Source: CAYMZZ01 sp047600605
GTDB lineage: Bacteria; Bacteroidota; Bacteroidia; Chitinophagales; Chitinophagaceae
Direction: 5' to 3'
NCBI GenBank assembly: GCA_047600605.1
Contig: JASGKK010000001.1
Coordinates: 1,922,001 to 1,986,000, forward strand
Length of the DNA stretch: 64,000 nt
Each line of letters opens with the position of its first letter. Position 1 is the first letter of the stretch. A program made the translations under genes and the position numbers. The notes under the pieces were generated by a model. That model had not been told where the DNA came from and made no database searches. It saw nothing but the letters and a program-made list of their open reading frames with translations. This document shows positions 34,331-44,915 of this stretch, piece by piece.

Positions 34331-37300
34331 TCATCTTTTCACCACCTTAAATACCTTTTTTCCACGCGTACCGCCAAGCTCAAACATATACATGCCGTTG
34401 CTGTAGGCCGACAGATCAATTTCCAGTTTTTGTACAAAGCTGTTGCCGGTCAGTTTTTGCTGTTTGATTATTATTCCCTGCAGGTTATAGATACGAAGAT
34501 GAGCCTGCTCATCGGCATTCATCTGGTATACCAGCCAGCTACTGCCCGTAGTCGGGTTGGGATATATCTGCCAGCTAAGCTCATCCGTAAACAACAGGGC
34601 TTTCACAGCCGAATACTGCACGGAGCCGTCAATACCAATTGTCCGTATCCGGTAATACCTTACTCCCGTCTTACCCGGTTCCGTATCGGTAAATGTATAG
34701 GATTGCGCAGCAGCCGAATTGCCTTTTGAAGGCATGGTGCTTATAACCGTAAACTGATTCTGATCATAGGCGGCATTGCCTTTTGCCACTTCTATACTGT
34801 ATTGATCAATATTAAATTCATTACCCATCACCCAGGTAAGCAATGCATCGTTTGTTCCGGACTTTACTACATCAAAGGACTGAAATGAAGCTGAAGGCGC
34901 AGGCTGATTATCGAGTCTTCCTTTGCTCAGCCAGAATTCTGAAAATCGTTTCGTCTTAAACTCTGCATAATATCCCACATCAAACGGCACCTTGCGCACA
35001 CTGGCCGGATCAGTAAATAACCAATTGGTTGCCGTATTATCATCGAGGCTTCCGTTTTCGGTCGCATTCTTTGCATCGCTGTATTTGGCCACCCCTAATT
35101 CATAAGCTGAACCCACCCTGGGACAGGTACTGCAGTCGGCAGCGGCCAGTAAGGCCTCTGTTTCCTCATCGGTAAAATAGAAACGTACCAGTACTGAATC
35201 ATTCAATTGGTTTTGCGCAGGAGTGATTACCAGGTTGCGGTCATGATAATACTGGTCGTTGTAATGACGTACCAGATCTTCGTTTACATATGCCTGAACA
35301 CTGGTATTGCCCATTTGCTGGCCGTTAGGCTTTACAGAGGCCAGCAATTTGTTCCCCTCTGTAAAGTGTATCCAGTCGTTGCCCGAAACAGAAGGCTGAG
35401 TGATGAGCTGGCTGGGGTAAGAAGGACCTGCATAGATACCATTCGTGTTATCGTAGATATGAATATCATCAATGGCAATTCCCTCTTTACTTACATATGG
35501 ATCCGAACTCATTACAATACGCAACCGCAATTGCGAATAGCCTGCAGGCAGGTCTGCCGTAGCCACATGCCAGCGAGTATAATCCTGCACACTCCACAAC
35601 TCATTGCCCGAAATATTTTTATTATACCAGTTTACACCGGATATGGCATTGCCAAGTCGTTGCCATGTCTTACCGTCTCCGGAATATTCAATATAGGTGC
35701 CATCGCAAAGTGAGGTGCCGCAATCTTCCAGGTCAAGAGCAATGCTCAGGCTAAGCGTGGGTTTAGTCATTCCACTAATATTAAAACAGGGAGAATAGAG
35801 ATAAGACAGTTCTCCATCATTGTAATTGCCATGCAGGCCTGTCTTCCAGGCATTCTGCCCGCTGGCCGCCCGGTTGATCTTTATGGCAGACGGAGTGCCC
35901 AATTCCCAGCTATTGTTCTTGCCGGCACTATACCAGTTGCCAGCTCCATTTTCAAAGTCCTGCAGATACGGGAAGCTGGAGATGATGGGTGAATTATTCA
36001 GGATGACCCTGGCCGTGTCATTATCGCGAAAAGTATCTCCTGCAAGGTCGACCCATACTTTCACCTGGTGCAGATCAAGCGAAGAGAGATTGGCTGTAGC
36101 AGTGAATGTGTAGCTGATACTGCTGTTGCCTCCAATACTGTTGACGATCTCCGTAACGGCAGGCTGATTATCGATCTGGTAGCGGACCGGGATAGAAGTA
36201 ATCGTCTGGTTAGCACTGTTGCGTATCGTAATACGAACCGGTACTGCCGTTCCCAATCCGCAACTGGCCACGATAGGTGTATCAATGCTGATCAGTTGCA
36301 GGTCATTTATTACTTTATAAATCCGGATATCATCAAACGTATAACCTGCGGCACTCTTGTTGTCTGCAACAAGCATTTGCCCCCATTGTCCCCAACGTAC
36401 CTGGAAGCTGCTGGAGAAAGACTGTCCTGCCTGCGCCAGCAGATCACTCAACTCAATACTTAAAGAACGCTTGAAATCGCCCGGATCGGCCTGATTCCCG
36501 TATAGATCATATACAGGCAGCCAGGGTTGCTGATCGTTGCCCCTGATCCAAACCTGGTTGGCAGCATTGGGCTGCTGTCCATGGTGCTTATACACAAAAT
36601 CCAGTCGCACATCTTCTGTCAATGGGTCTACCCCCTGCAGATTAAATGTGCCCGTAAGCGAGTCCACATTTCCGGCTGCCGTATACCGGTCTACATCCAT
36701 GGTCAGTGCCCTTGTTCCAGACCAGGCTATTCCCGAATTTACAAACGTACGGATACGACCGGTTGCTGTAGAGCCGATAAAATCAAACCGGTCAAGTCCG
36801 GGCAGACCTGTCTGCCGGGTAGTAAAAGCTGTATCCACTGACTGCTCCATGTCTTCTATTAATGACTGAGACAGGTCAATCAGCGGATTATCAAGCTGCC
36901 GGATTATGGTATAAAGCGTATCATTAGCTCTTACGACATCAGACGGATGAGCCACATATGCCTTCAGACGATAGGTTCCGGGTACAGAAAGATCAACCGG
37001 TACCGAAAAAGTATATGTGTAAAGATTATTGGCTAGTATATTAGGAGCGGTTATTGTTGCCTGCACTGGAGCATTATCATTTAACTGATAAGCCACCGGG
37101 ATATTACCCGATGTAGTGACATTATCTGTATTCTTGATCCGGATAACCACTCTCGTATCATTTGTAAGCATTTTTGAAGTATACAAACGTCCCGACACGG
37201 GAGCTACAATAGCATCCATTTTCAGGTCATAATCAGAAATAGTACCGATACAATTGCCGGTAGACGGAACACGGTTTATTGCCAACGACCTGCGTGCGGG

Positions 37301-39733
37301 TATACCATCTATACGCGCCCTCACTGATATGTAATAAACAGAGTCTTTGGCCACTCCGCTGATAGAATAAGTAGTAGCCGCGGTTATTGCCACCCTACGC
37401 ATTTCACCTCCGCTAGATATCATTACTTCATAATCTGTAGCACCAGCCACGGCAGTCCAGTTTAAGGCAATATACCCTTCACATTGTATAGACGCGAGCG
37501 TAACAGTGGGTATTCCCGCAATCACAAAAGTTTCGCTTTGGCTTACGATCCCCGTAGTGTTGTTGGTAAGCCTGATCCTTGCCTGATTGGTGGCAGCCAC
37601 AGCCGGAACAAACCATTTATACTGGCGTATACCAGCATCTATCCCCGAAGCCAATGTTGTCCAGTTATTACCATTATCTGCACTGAATTCAACAGTTGCC
37701 TGCTGCCCCTGTGTGCCTGCATTTTCCCATGATACATATACAGAGTCATTGGCAGAAAACCGTTCCCCGCCCAGCGGATAAGTAAGTTTAGTGCCGGCCG
37801 GTACAGTGTCATAAACCAGAAAATACTCATACTGATTACTTACAGGAATACGGGTGCCTTTTACCTGAAATGAATAGGTGCCGGGTAATGGATTATTAAT
37901 AACAACCTGTTCAATATTATTAATATGATCTTCACCGGTTGTGGCAGGACGATCAACCATACCCGGAACTGTATCCAACAGCTGTGGCAACCAGGTACCA
38001 CCCGGGCCTGTCACCTGCAGATCGAGGTCATTAATAAGCGTAGTTGCAGCAAGCGCATTGGCGGCCTCATCATTCCAGTACAACATTACTTTTAACTGCG
38101 CCACATTACTGCCTGCCGGCAAACTGAAACTATGCGTATTGACGGCACCTGCATTCACCTGCTGATTGAAATAATTATTATTCTCCAGCATACTTACAGA
38201 ACGCAGCAGATTGAGCCAGCCAAAGCCGTAGCTATAATCTGGTCCGGGTTGCCCGAGGTCTGTAGCTCCATTACAGACAAATGCCTTCATCAATCCATTA
38301 CGCGGATTGGCCCCGCCATGTAACTGACGGTATCTTTCATATAGTAATGCAAGCCCCCCTGATACAGCCGGTGCCGCCATACTGGTTCCCGAGTTTGCTC
38401 CATAGTTGTTTGTCGGTATGGTAGAATATACACGGGCACCCTGGGCTGTGATCTCCGGTTTAATACGTCCATCTTTTACAGGCCCCTTGCTCGAGCCGGG
38501 CGATATTACTTCCAATTCAGTTGCCGTACCTACACTGATCACGTTCTTTGCCGTCTGGTATCCACCCAGCACATTTCCAAAACCAGCTGCATAGTTTCCA
38601 CACAGATAGTTTCCGCTATTACCCGCTGCGAAAACGTGCTGCAAAGAGGGCATTTGCAATTGCTGCTGATCCATTACACGTGAATACAGATCATAAACCC
38701 CGAAACTTAAGCAATCATCTACTACATTACCATAAGAATTATTTGTTATGACCATACCGTGATCCTGCACATAAGCAGGAGCATTGGCGAGTATGCCGGA
38801 AAAAACCTGTGCTACTATCGTGGCCTCTGGCGCAAATCCTTTGAAACGTTCATCGCGGATACCCGCACCAGCCAGCGTGCCCATCACATGCAATCCATGA
38901 CTGCCTGCTGTAGCGGAAGACCGATTAATAATGCGATCCTGTACATCAATGTGGCGCATCGGGTTGGCATCATCGCCCACACCTACCACTACTCCCGCTC
39001 CGGTCAATTGACGACCTCCCGGAAGAGTAGATTGCAATACATTGGCGAGCGCGTTGACCGTACTTTTATTATTCAGCGCTTCGTCAATGCCAGGTGCTGC
39101 CTGTATATATTCAACAAAGGGCAGTACAGCCAGATCTCTCAACCGCTCTGCCGTCACTGTAAGCGCCATTATCCGGTAATCTTTATACTGATCAGAAGTG
39201 ATTACATAACCACGGGCCTGCAATTCTTCTCTTACTTCCGGCTCACTGTATCCATGGGGAAAACTGATCCAGATATCCAGTGCTCCACCCGCTTTCACTA
39301 TCCGTTGCGGATACAGACCACGGGCCAGTTGCGGCTGCATTTTCTGCTCCGCACTCAGTTCGACCACAGATCGCCCTTTATTGCGCGACAGAACGTCCCA
39401 CTTCACATCACCATTTACAATTGCCATATAAGCATTGTCGGGCACGTACTCCAGCAGGGTAATACCTGCCTGCGCCAACTCCTGCCGGCGGGAAAGAGAG
39501 GGCATCTCTTCAAACTGAATAATGAGTAACTGACGACCGCGTACACGCAGTTGCCGTTTATTAATAGCAGCTATTTTTTCGGCTGAAATATTCTTGTCGG
39601 GAAAAACAACACCGCTTGCTAACTTGAGCGGATACTGACGCGCAGGAATATTGCCTGATGCAGGCACTTGTGCAAATGATGCAGCACTCCAGAGCAGGAG
39701 AAGCCACAACAAGGAAATTGGATTGGGTTTCAT
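34331..39733 (-). CDS. Very large secreted S8 subtilisin-like peptidase with T9SS sorting domain
   Basis: 1800 residues. Signal peptide about 1-21, a propeptide-like region to about 240, then a subtilase domain with Asp254 or 255 (GVGDDANP), His279 (SHGLHVMG), the oxyanion Asn in ITNNSYG and Ser451 (GTSMAAP). After about residue 560 come beta-rich modules: a P-domain-like segment, fibronectin-type and CARDB-like repeats, and a MAM/jelly-roll-like region. The protein ends in a type A Por sorting domain (IYPNPTTGSSWLVYQ ... YSNGMYMFELGG ... KKVFKVVKR), which directs outer-membrane export by T9SS and removal of the signal. A TATTTTAG box (39753-39760) lies just upstream. Confidence 0.93.
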   Translation of the reverse strand: MKPNPISLLWLLLLWSAASFAQVPASGNIPARQYPLKLASGVVFPDKNISAEKIAAINKRQLRVRGRQLLIIQFEEMPSLSRRQELAQAGITLLEYVPDNAYMAIVNGDVKWDVLSRNKGRSVVELSAEQKMQPQLARGLYPQRIVKAGGALDIWISFPHGYSEPEVREELQARGYVITSDQYKDYRIMALTVTAERLRDLAVLPFVEYIQAAPGIDEALNNKSTVNALANVLQSTLPGGRQLTGAGVVVGVGDDANPMRHIDVQDRIINRSSATAGSHGLHVMGTLAGAGIRDERFKGFAPEATIVAQVFSGILANAPAYVQDHGMVITNNSYGNVVDDCLSFGVYDLYSRVMDQQQLQMPSLQHVFAAGNSGNYLCGNYAAGFGNVLGGYQTAKNVISVGTATELEVISPGSSKGPVKDGRIKPEITAQGARVYSTIPTNNYGANSGTSMAAPAVSGGLALLYERYRQLHGGANPRNGLMKAFVCNGATDLGQPGPDYSYGFGWLNLLRSVSMLENNNYFNQQVNAGAVNTHSFSLPAGSNVAQLKVMLYWNDEAANALAATTLINDLDLQVTGPGGTWLPQLLDTVPGMVDRPATTGEDHINNIEQVVINNPLPGTYSFQVKGTRIPVSNQYEYFLVYDTVPAGTKLTYPLGGERFSANDSVYVSWENAGTQGQQATVEFSADNGNNWTTLASGIDAGIRQYKWFVPAVAATNQARIRLTNNTTGIVSQSETFVIAGIPTVTLASIQCEGYIALNWTAVAGATDYEVMISSGGEMRRVAITAATTYSISGVAKDSVYYISVRARIDGIPARRSLAINRVPSTGNCIGTISDYDLKMDAIVAPVSGRLYTSKMLTNDTRVVIRIKNTDNVTTSGNIPVAYQLNDNAPVQATITAPNILANNLYTYTFSVPVDLSVPGTYRLKAYVAHPSDVVRANDTLYTIIRQLDNPLIDLSQSLIEDMEQSVDTAFTTRQTGLPGLDRFDFIGSTATGRIRTFVNSGIAWSGTRALTMDVDRYTAAGNVDSLTGTFNLQGVDPLTEDVRLDFVYKHHGQQPNAANQVWIRGNDQQPWLPVYDLYGNQADPGDFKRSLSIELSDLLAQAGQSFSSSFQVRWGQWGQMLVADNKSAAGYTFDDIRIYKVINDLQLISIDTPIVASCGLGTAVPVRITIRNSANQTITSIPVRYQIDNQPAVTEIVNSIGGNSSISYTFTATANLSSLDLHQVKVWVDLAGDTFRDNDTARVILNNSPIISSFPYLQDFENGAGNWYSAGKNNSWELGTPSAIKINRAASGQNAWKTGLHGNYNDGELSYLYSPCFNISGMTKPTLSLSIALDLEDCGTSLCDGTYIEYSGDGKTWQRLGNAISGVNWYNKNISGNELWSVQDYTRWHVATADLPAGYSQLRLRIVMSSDPYVSKEGIAIDDIHIYDNTNGIYAGPSYPSQLITQPSVSGNDWIHFTEGNKLLASVKPNGQQMGNTSVQAYVNEDLVRHYNDQYYHDRNLVITPAQNQLNDSVLVRFYFTDEETEALLAAADCSTCPRVGSAYELGVAKYSDAKNATENGSLDDNTATNWLFTDPASVRKVPFDVGYYAEFKTKRFSEFWLSKGRLDNQPAPSASFQSFDVVKSGTNDALLTWVMGNEFNIDQYSIEVAKGNAAYDQNQFTVISTMPSKGNSAAAQSYTFTDTEPGKTGVRYYRIRTIGIDGSVQYSAVKALLFTDELSWQIYPNPTTGSSWLVYQMNADEQAHLRIYNLQGIIIKQQKLTGNSFVQKLEIDLSAYSNGMYMFELGGTRGKKVFKVVKR

Positions 39734-39838
39734 AGTGACTTGGTGACTGTGGCTAAAATAGGATAATTACTTAGAAAAATCCAGTATTTGCACAAAATGC
39801 GCTATTTATCAGGGGAAAATACGCGACCTCTGTGTTGA

Positions 39839-42800
39839 TTATTTAACAACCACCTCCTCAAAACAATAGCGGTGCAATCCGCTTAAAAACCGGTACATAT
39901 CTTCCATATTCTTTACCGGTTGCACTACCAGCAGGAACAATCTGCCCGTCTGTTTTAACTTTGCTTTATTGGTCCCTGTCTGCAGGTAAGCCAGCACATT
40001 GGTAAAAAGCGATGATTCAAAATAGGGGGAATCCGGGCGGTTGATAAAGAAACAGCGAAGTATTTCGTCCTTGAGCGACATCTTTTCAAAACCAAGATCA
40101 ACAGCCAGCTTGCGGCATCTGACTGTCACAAACAAATCCTCTACCTGCTGAGGGATTGGTCCAAACCGGTCTGCCAGCTCTTCGCGCATGAGCAATAAAT
40201 CTTCTTCCGTTTCACAATTATCAAGGCGCTGATAGAGCGTCAACCGTTCGGTAATATTACCGACATAATCGTCTGGTATCAATATTTCCAGATCGGTATC
40301 AATGGTACAGTCCTGCACGAAATCATCCTGGCGGGCAATTTCTTCTTTAAACAAATCCTTGAACTCAGTGCGTTTGAGTTCCCTGATGGCCTCATCCAGT
40401 ATCTTCTGATACATTTCAAAACCGATCTCGGCCATAAAACCGCTTTGCTCACCGCCCAGCAGGTTACCGGCACCACGGATATCCAAATCACGCATGGCGA
40501 TCTGAAACCCACTACCCAGTTCACTATGCTGCTCCAGGGTTTGCAGGCGTTTGCGCGAGTCGGCCGGCAGCGTGCTCATGGGTGGTGCCAGCAGATAACA
40601 AAACGCTTTCTTATTGCTCCGTCCCACACGTCCGCGCAGCTGATGCAGATCGCTTAATCCAAACTGATGTGCATTGTTTACAACGATCGTATTTACGTTT
40701 GGTATATCTACCCCACTCTCCACGATATTGGTACATACCAGCACATCATATTTTCTGTCAATAAAATTCAGGATCTTTTCTTCCAGCTCATGTCCTTCCA
40801 TTTGTCCATGGGCATAGCTGATGCTGAGATCAGGGCAAAGCCCCTGGATGATTGCTGCCATCTCTGCCAGTCCGGCGATACGATTATAAATAAAGAATAC
40901 CTGGCCTCCCCGCTCTGTTTCAAAATAGATAGCATCGCGGATGAAGTCTTCATTATATACCTGCACCTCTGTTTGTATCGGCTGCCGGTTGGGCGGTGGC
41001 GTATTCATGATACTAAGATCGCGCGCTCCCATCAGGCTAAACTGAAGCGTACGGGGAATAGGTGTTGCTGTGAGCGTAAGACAATCTACAGTAGTACGCA
41101 GTGTTTTGATCTTTTCCTTATGCGCCACCCCAAACTTCTGTTCTTCATCTACTACCAGCAGGCCCAGGTCCTTAAACTTAACCTCTTTTCCCAGCAGACC
41201 GTGTGTACCTACCAGTATATCAATCTTACCTTCCTCCAGTTTTTTCAGTGTTTCCTTCTTTTCTTTAGCCGACTTAAACCGGTTGATATAGTCAACAGTT
41301 ACCGGAAAATCCTTTAACCGCTCGCTAAACGTTTTGTAATGCTGAAATGCCAGGATGGTCGTAGGTACCAATACCGCAGCCTGTTTACCATCCACACAGG
41401 TTTTGAATGCCGCACGCACGGCTACTTCTGTTTTTCCAAAACCAACATCGCCACAGACCAGCCTGTCCATCGGTGACGGCGATTCCATATCCTTTTTCAC
41501 ATCGGCAGTCGCCTTGCTCTGATCGGGAGTATCTTCATAAATAAATGAGGCCTCCAGCTCTGTCTGCATGTAATTGTCAGGCGAGTGAGCAAATCCCTCC
41601 TGTGCTTTTCGCTGCGCATATAATTTAATGAGATCAAATGCGATCTCCTTAACCTTTGCCTTTGTCTTGTCTTTCAGCCTACTCCATACATCACTACCCA
41701 GCTTATTGATCTTGGGTACACTGCCCTCTTTGCCGGTGTACTTGGCAATCTTGTGGAGTGAGTTGATATTTACATACAGGATATCGCTGTCTTTATAAAT
41801 GATCCGCACGGCTTCCTGCATACGTCCATTGACCTCCATTTTCTGAAGACCGCTGTATACCCCCACTCCGTGATCAATATGTGTCACATAATCGCCCGGC
41901 TGCAGTTCGCGCAGCGTGCGTAGGGTCAATGCCTTGTTCTTATTATAGGCCTGTTTTACCCGGTACTTATGATATCGCTGAAAAACCTGGTGATCTGTAT
42001 AGCAAAGCAGTTTCAGGTCTTCGTCAATAAACCCTTCATGAATGGATGTCGAAACCGGGTTGAATACAATTGATGCCTTCAGATCATCAAAGATGGTCTG
42101 CAATCGCTCCAGCTGACGGGGATTATCGGCAAAAATATAAAGCGTAAACCCCTTCGCTTCCCAGTTTTTAAGATCAGTGATCAGCAGATCAAATTGCCGG
42201 TTAAATGCCGGCTGCTCACGCGTATGGAAACTGATATCAAAAGGAGTTCCTGCCGGAGGCAGGGTGGCGCCAAAGCCAAAAGTGACCACGTGATGTGCCG
42301 ATAATGAGCGCTCAAAACTTTCGGGGCCAATAAAATCATCCGGTTTTACCTGTGTACGCAACAGCTTATCATCTTCTTCGGCAGAGCGGGTCGGGAGCGC
42401 ATTGCCGGTTAACTCCAGGAAAGCCGCTATATCCGCTTCTGCATCCGCAATCCGCTCGCGGCACAGCTCATAGTCCTGCAACCATACCACCGTGTTTCCC
42501 GAGAGAAATTCAAATAACGATACCCGTTCTTCATTTTCAAACTGGGTATCCACATTGGGTATAATACTAACCTGCAGCAGCTTACGCTCACTCAGTTGTG
42601 TTTCGGGATCTACTATACGAATAGAATCTACTTCGTTGCCAAACAGCTCTACACGATAGGGTTTTTCATTTCCGAAAGAGTAGATATCCAGGATACCACC
42701 TCTTATGGCAAATTGACCGGGTTCGTATACGAAGTCAGTTCGTTCAAATCCATAATCAGCCAGCTTCAGCAGTAGCTGATCCACCTGCAGGGTATCGCCG

Positions 42801-43249
42801 CTTTTGATATAAATAATATTGGACGACAGTGTGCCGGGCACTACAACCTTCTCCATCAATGCTTCCGGATAGGTTACCAGCACCTTTTTATTACCACCCG
42901 CTGCAATTTTTGTCAGTGCTTCTGTACGCAGCATTACGTGCGAAGAATTGAGCAGGCGATAGTTTTTCCGGTTTTTGAATGAGGAGGGGAAATAGAAAAT
43001 ATCCAGGGCACCTGTCAGGTTTTCCAGCGTGTTGTGGAAATAAGCGGCTTCTTCGGCATCGTTCAGAATGACCAGGTGATTGAGCTGGCTGGCAGCTTCG
43101 TGCGCGAAAGTGGCAGCGGTGACCAGGGCGGGGGCGCTTCCGCGGAGCCCTGTGAGAATCAATTGCTGCGGCTGGGCAAAAGAAAGCCTGTCCACCAGTT
43201 GAAACAGGCGGGGGGTCTGTTGATACTGCTGCAGCAATTCCTGAATCAT
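39839..43249 (-). CDS. mfd: Transcription-repair coupling factor
   Basis: 1136-residue SF2 translocase that removes stalled RNA polymerase and recruits UvrA. Order: UvrB-homology region (about 1-330), RNA-polymerase-interacting CarD-like domain (PGDYVTHIDHGVGVYSG near 460), helicase motor with Walker A GDVGFGKTEVAVRAAF, DEEQKFGV box, LTATPIPRTLQ and HGQMEGHELEE, then the TRCF C-terminal domain. The start is ATG 43249 (MIQELLQQYQQ); codons upstream to 43264 overlap a perfect -7 promoter element, so they cannot be translated from that promoter. Confidence 0.95.
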   Translation of the reverse strand: MIQELLQQYQQTPRLFQLVDRLSFAQPQQLILTGLRGSAPALVTAATFAHEAASQLNHLVILNDAEEAAYFHNTLENLTGALDIFYFPSSFKNRKNYRLLNSSHVMLRTEALTKIAAGGNKKVLVTYPEALMEKVVVPGTLSSNIIYIKSGDTLQVDQLLLKLADYGFERTDFVYEPGQFAIRGGILDIYSFGNEKPYRVELFGNEVDSIRIVDPETQLSERKLLQVSIIPNVDTQFENEERVSLFEFLSGNTVVWLQDYELCRERIADAEADIAAFLELTGNALPTRSAEEDDKLLRTQVKPDDFIGPESFERSLSAHHVVTFGFGATLPPAGTPFDISFHTREQPAFNRQFDLLITDLKNWEAKGFTLYIFADNPRQLERLQTIFDDLKASIVFNPVSTSIHEGFIDEDLKLLCYTDHQVFQRYHKYRVKQAYNKNKALTLRTLRELQPGDYVTHIDHGVGVYSGLQKMEVNGRMQEAVRIIYKDSDILYVNINSLHKIAKYTGKEGSVPKINKLGSDVWSRLKDKTKAKVKEIAFDLIKLYAQRKAQEGFAHSPDNYMQTELEASFIYEDTPDQSKATADVKKDMESPSPMDRLVCGDVGFGKTEVAVRAAFKTCVDGKQAAVLVPTTILAFQHYKTFSERLKDFPVTVDYINRFKSAKEKKETLKKLEEGKIDILVGTHGLLGKEVKFKDLGLLVVDEEQKFGVAHKEKIKTLRTTVDCLTLTATPIPRTLQFSLMGARDLSIMNTPPPNRQPIQTEVQVYNEDFIRDAIYFETERGGQVFFIYNRIAGLAEMAAIIQGLCPDLSISYAHGQMEGHELEEKILNFIDRKYDVLVCTNIVESGVDIPNVNTIVVNNAHQFGLSDLHQLRGRVGRSNKKAFCYLLAPPMSTLPADSRKRLQTLEQHSELGSGFQIAMRDLDIRGAGNLLGGEQSGFMAEIGFEMYQKILDEAIRELKRTEFKDLFKEEIARQDDFVQDCTIDTDLEILIPDDYVGNITERLTLYQRLDNCETEEDLLLMREELADRFGPIPQQVEDLFVTVRCRKLAVDLGFEKMSLKDEILRCFFINRPDSPYFESSLFTNVLAYLQTGTNKAKLKQTGRLFLLVVQPVKNMEDMYRFLSGLHRYCFEEVVVK

Positions 43250-43261
43250 AGTTCCGCGGGG

Positions 43262-43269
43262 CAAAATTA
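43262..43269 (-). promoter_or_regulatory. -7 element immediately before mfd
   Basis: The minus strand reads TAATTTTG, exact TAnnTTTG match, ending 12 bp before the ATG at 43249. It implies a leader of only a few nucleotides. Confidence 0.55.
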
Positions 43270-43383
43270 AGGTATAAAGGGTATAAAGAGTATAAAAGGG
43301 TTTAAAGAGTGTTTTACAGTTGTCAGCTTATTATTCTGAGAAATACCCTTTAAACCCTTTATACGCCTTAAACACTTTATGCT
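43270..43383. repeat. AT-rich inverted repeat of TATAAAG units upstream of mfd
   Basis: The left arm (about 43270-43315) is GTATAAAGGG, GTATAAAGAG, TATAAAAGGG, TTTAAAGAGTG. The right arm (about 43343-43381) is its degenerate complement (CCCTTTAAACCCTTTATACGCC). They can pair over roughly 30 bp with mismatches around a 25-nt loop. Between mfd and the next minus-strand gene. Related in sequence to the elements near 4.0 and 15.3 kb. Confidence 0.7.
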
Positions 43384-43462
43384 TTGCATACGAAAATGCG
43401 GCATCATTCCGACACCGCATTTTCTACGTCTCCGTTTGTAGCATCAACCGAACTGTGCTTTT

Positions 43463-43774
43463 TTATTGCTGAAGAGAAATCTCGCCCAGGTCTGTTGCCT
43501 GGCCGTCTTTCACTTCCACATTTTCAAGCGTTACATCTTTGTATGGCTCTTTCGCATCTACAATCACCTTGTAGGTACCTGCTTTTACTGCCAGTGAAAA
43601 GCTTCCGGAGGTAACGGCACTTTTGGTAAAGTCGCTACCGGAAATGGCCCATACGGTAGAAGCGCCATCTGCGGGAGCCACTTTACCAACAATTCCTGAC
43701 TGCGTGGTTGTGAAAGCAAACAAACCTGCTACCATTGCCAAAGCCACGCCAGTTGTAAACATTCTCTTTTTCAT
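43463..43774 (-). CDS. Small secreted protein with carboxypeptidase-regulatory-like beta domain
   Basis: 103 residues. A signal peptide (KKRMFTTGVALAMVAGLFAF) is followed by one beta-sandwich domain (GIVGKVAPADGASTVWAISG ... GSFSLAVKAGTYKVIVDA ... VKDGQATDLGEISL), like CarboxypepD_reg/TonB-plug-associated domains often found singly in Bacteroidota exported proteins. The function is unknown. The ATG at 43774 is the start; 26 codons upstream look untranslated. TATATTTT before it is close to the -7 consensus. Confidence 0.78.
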   Translation of the reverse strand: MKKRMFTTGVALAMVAGLFAFTTTQSGIVGKVAPADGASTVWAISGSDFTKSAVTSGSFSLAVKAGTYKVIVDAKEPYKDVTLENVEVKDGQATDLGEISLQQ

Positions 43775-43965
43775 CGTGTAAATTTTTATAGTTAAGAAAA
43801 ATATACCCTGGGGCGATGGGCATTCGGTGCAAAAGCATGAATGAAAAAACAAGTACCATGCCAGCCACTTTTTTATGTGGAAAACTCATTTTACATTAGA
43901 GAAAGCATTAATAAAGTATCTTGTAGAGGAGAGCGGAATTTTAACCACATTTTAAATCGCTTGCT

Positions 43966-44739
43966 ATGCCCGTTCAACCATGGCGTACCGGAAAGGTGAT
44001 ACGCATTATTGACGAAACACCCAGTACAAGAAGATATTGGATAGAAGTACCCGAACTCAGCTCCTTTGATTTTCAACCCGGTCAGTTCGTAACGCTGGAT
44101 CTGCCCATCCATGAGAAACCGGCAAGACGCTGGCGCAGCTATTCCATTGCCAGCTGGCCCGACGGAACCAATGTATTTGAACTGGTCATTGTACTACTCG
44201 AAGGAGGCGCCGGAACCACCTGGCTGTTTAATAATGTAGTGGTTGGCAGTGAATTAACCTTGCGTGGACCGCAGGGTGTTTTTACATTGCCAGACCCGAT
44301 CGACCGCGATCTCTTTTTTATCTGCACCGGAACCGGAGTAGCCCCTTTCCGCTCTATGGCGCATCATGTTCTGAACAACAACATCTCCCATCAGAATATC
44401 TATCTCATATTTGGCTGCCGAAAATTTGGTGATGCACTCTATGCACCTGAACTAAAGGAACTGACCCGTAATGTGGGTAGTTTTCAATATATCACGACCT
44501 ATTCGCGTGAAGAGCCGGGCAATTATGACCACCTCGTGCGTATAGGCTACGTACACCAGGTATATGAGGATATCTGCCGCGCCAAAAGTGTACGCTCCAC
44601 CGAAAACCCCGAGCAGATGATACCCCCACCCGCCTACTTTTTCCTCTGCGGATGGAAAAACATGATCGATGAAGCCAAGCAGCGCATCATCGCTCTGGGC
44701 TATGACCGCAAATCCATTCACCAGGAGCTATACGGATAG
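43966..44739 (+). CDS. Ferredoxin-NADP(H) reductase-like flavoprotein
   Basis: 257-residue FAD/NAD(P)-binding oxidoreductase. The FAD barrel has FDFQPGQFVTLDL and RRWRSYSIAS (the RxYS flavin motif near residue 56). The nucleotide domain begins FFICTGTGVAPFRSM near 122 and ends with FFLCGWKNMIDEAKQRI. It lacks an iron-sulphur or flavodoxin domain, so it needs a separate redox partner such as ferredoxin. There is an extra charged stretch before the last strand (RSTENPEQMIPPP). It is monocistronic. Confidence 0.87.
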   Translation: MPVQPWRTGKVIRIIDETPSTRRYWIEVPELSSFDFQPGQFVTLDLPIHEKPARRWRSYSIASWPDGTNVFELVIVLLEGGAGTTWLFNNVVVGSELTLRGPQGVFTLPDPIDRDLFFICTGTGVAPFRSMAHHVLNNNISHQNIYLIFGCRKFGDALYAPELKELTRNVGSFQYITTYSREEPGNYDHLVRIGYVHQVYEDICRAKSVRSTENPEQMIPPPAYFFLCGWKNMIDEAKQRIIALGYDRKSIHQELYG

Positions 44740-44915
44740 TAACATTTTTTTAATATAATGCAACGCTGGGAAGAGTAGAAAGGTCAACGACTCATCCGGC
44801 ATTTTGTGCATTTATTTGCCGGTTAAATACAGTTGATTACGTTTTGTGGAAAATCATTCCCCTAAACCCGAATTAATCCGGACTTTAGCGCCCGGATTCA
44901 AAACCAGCTTATCAC

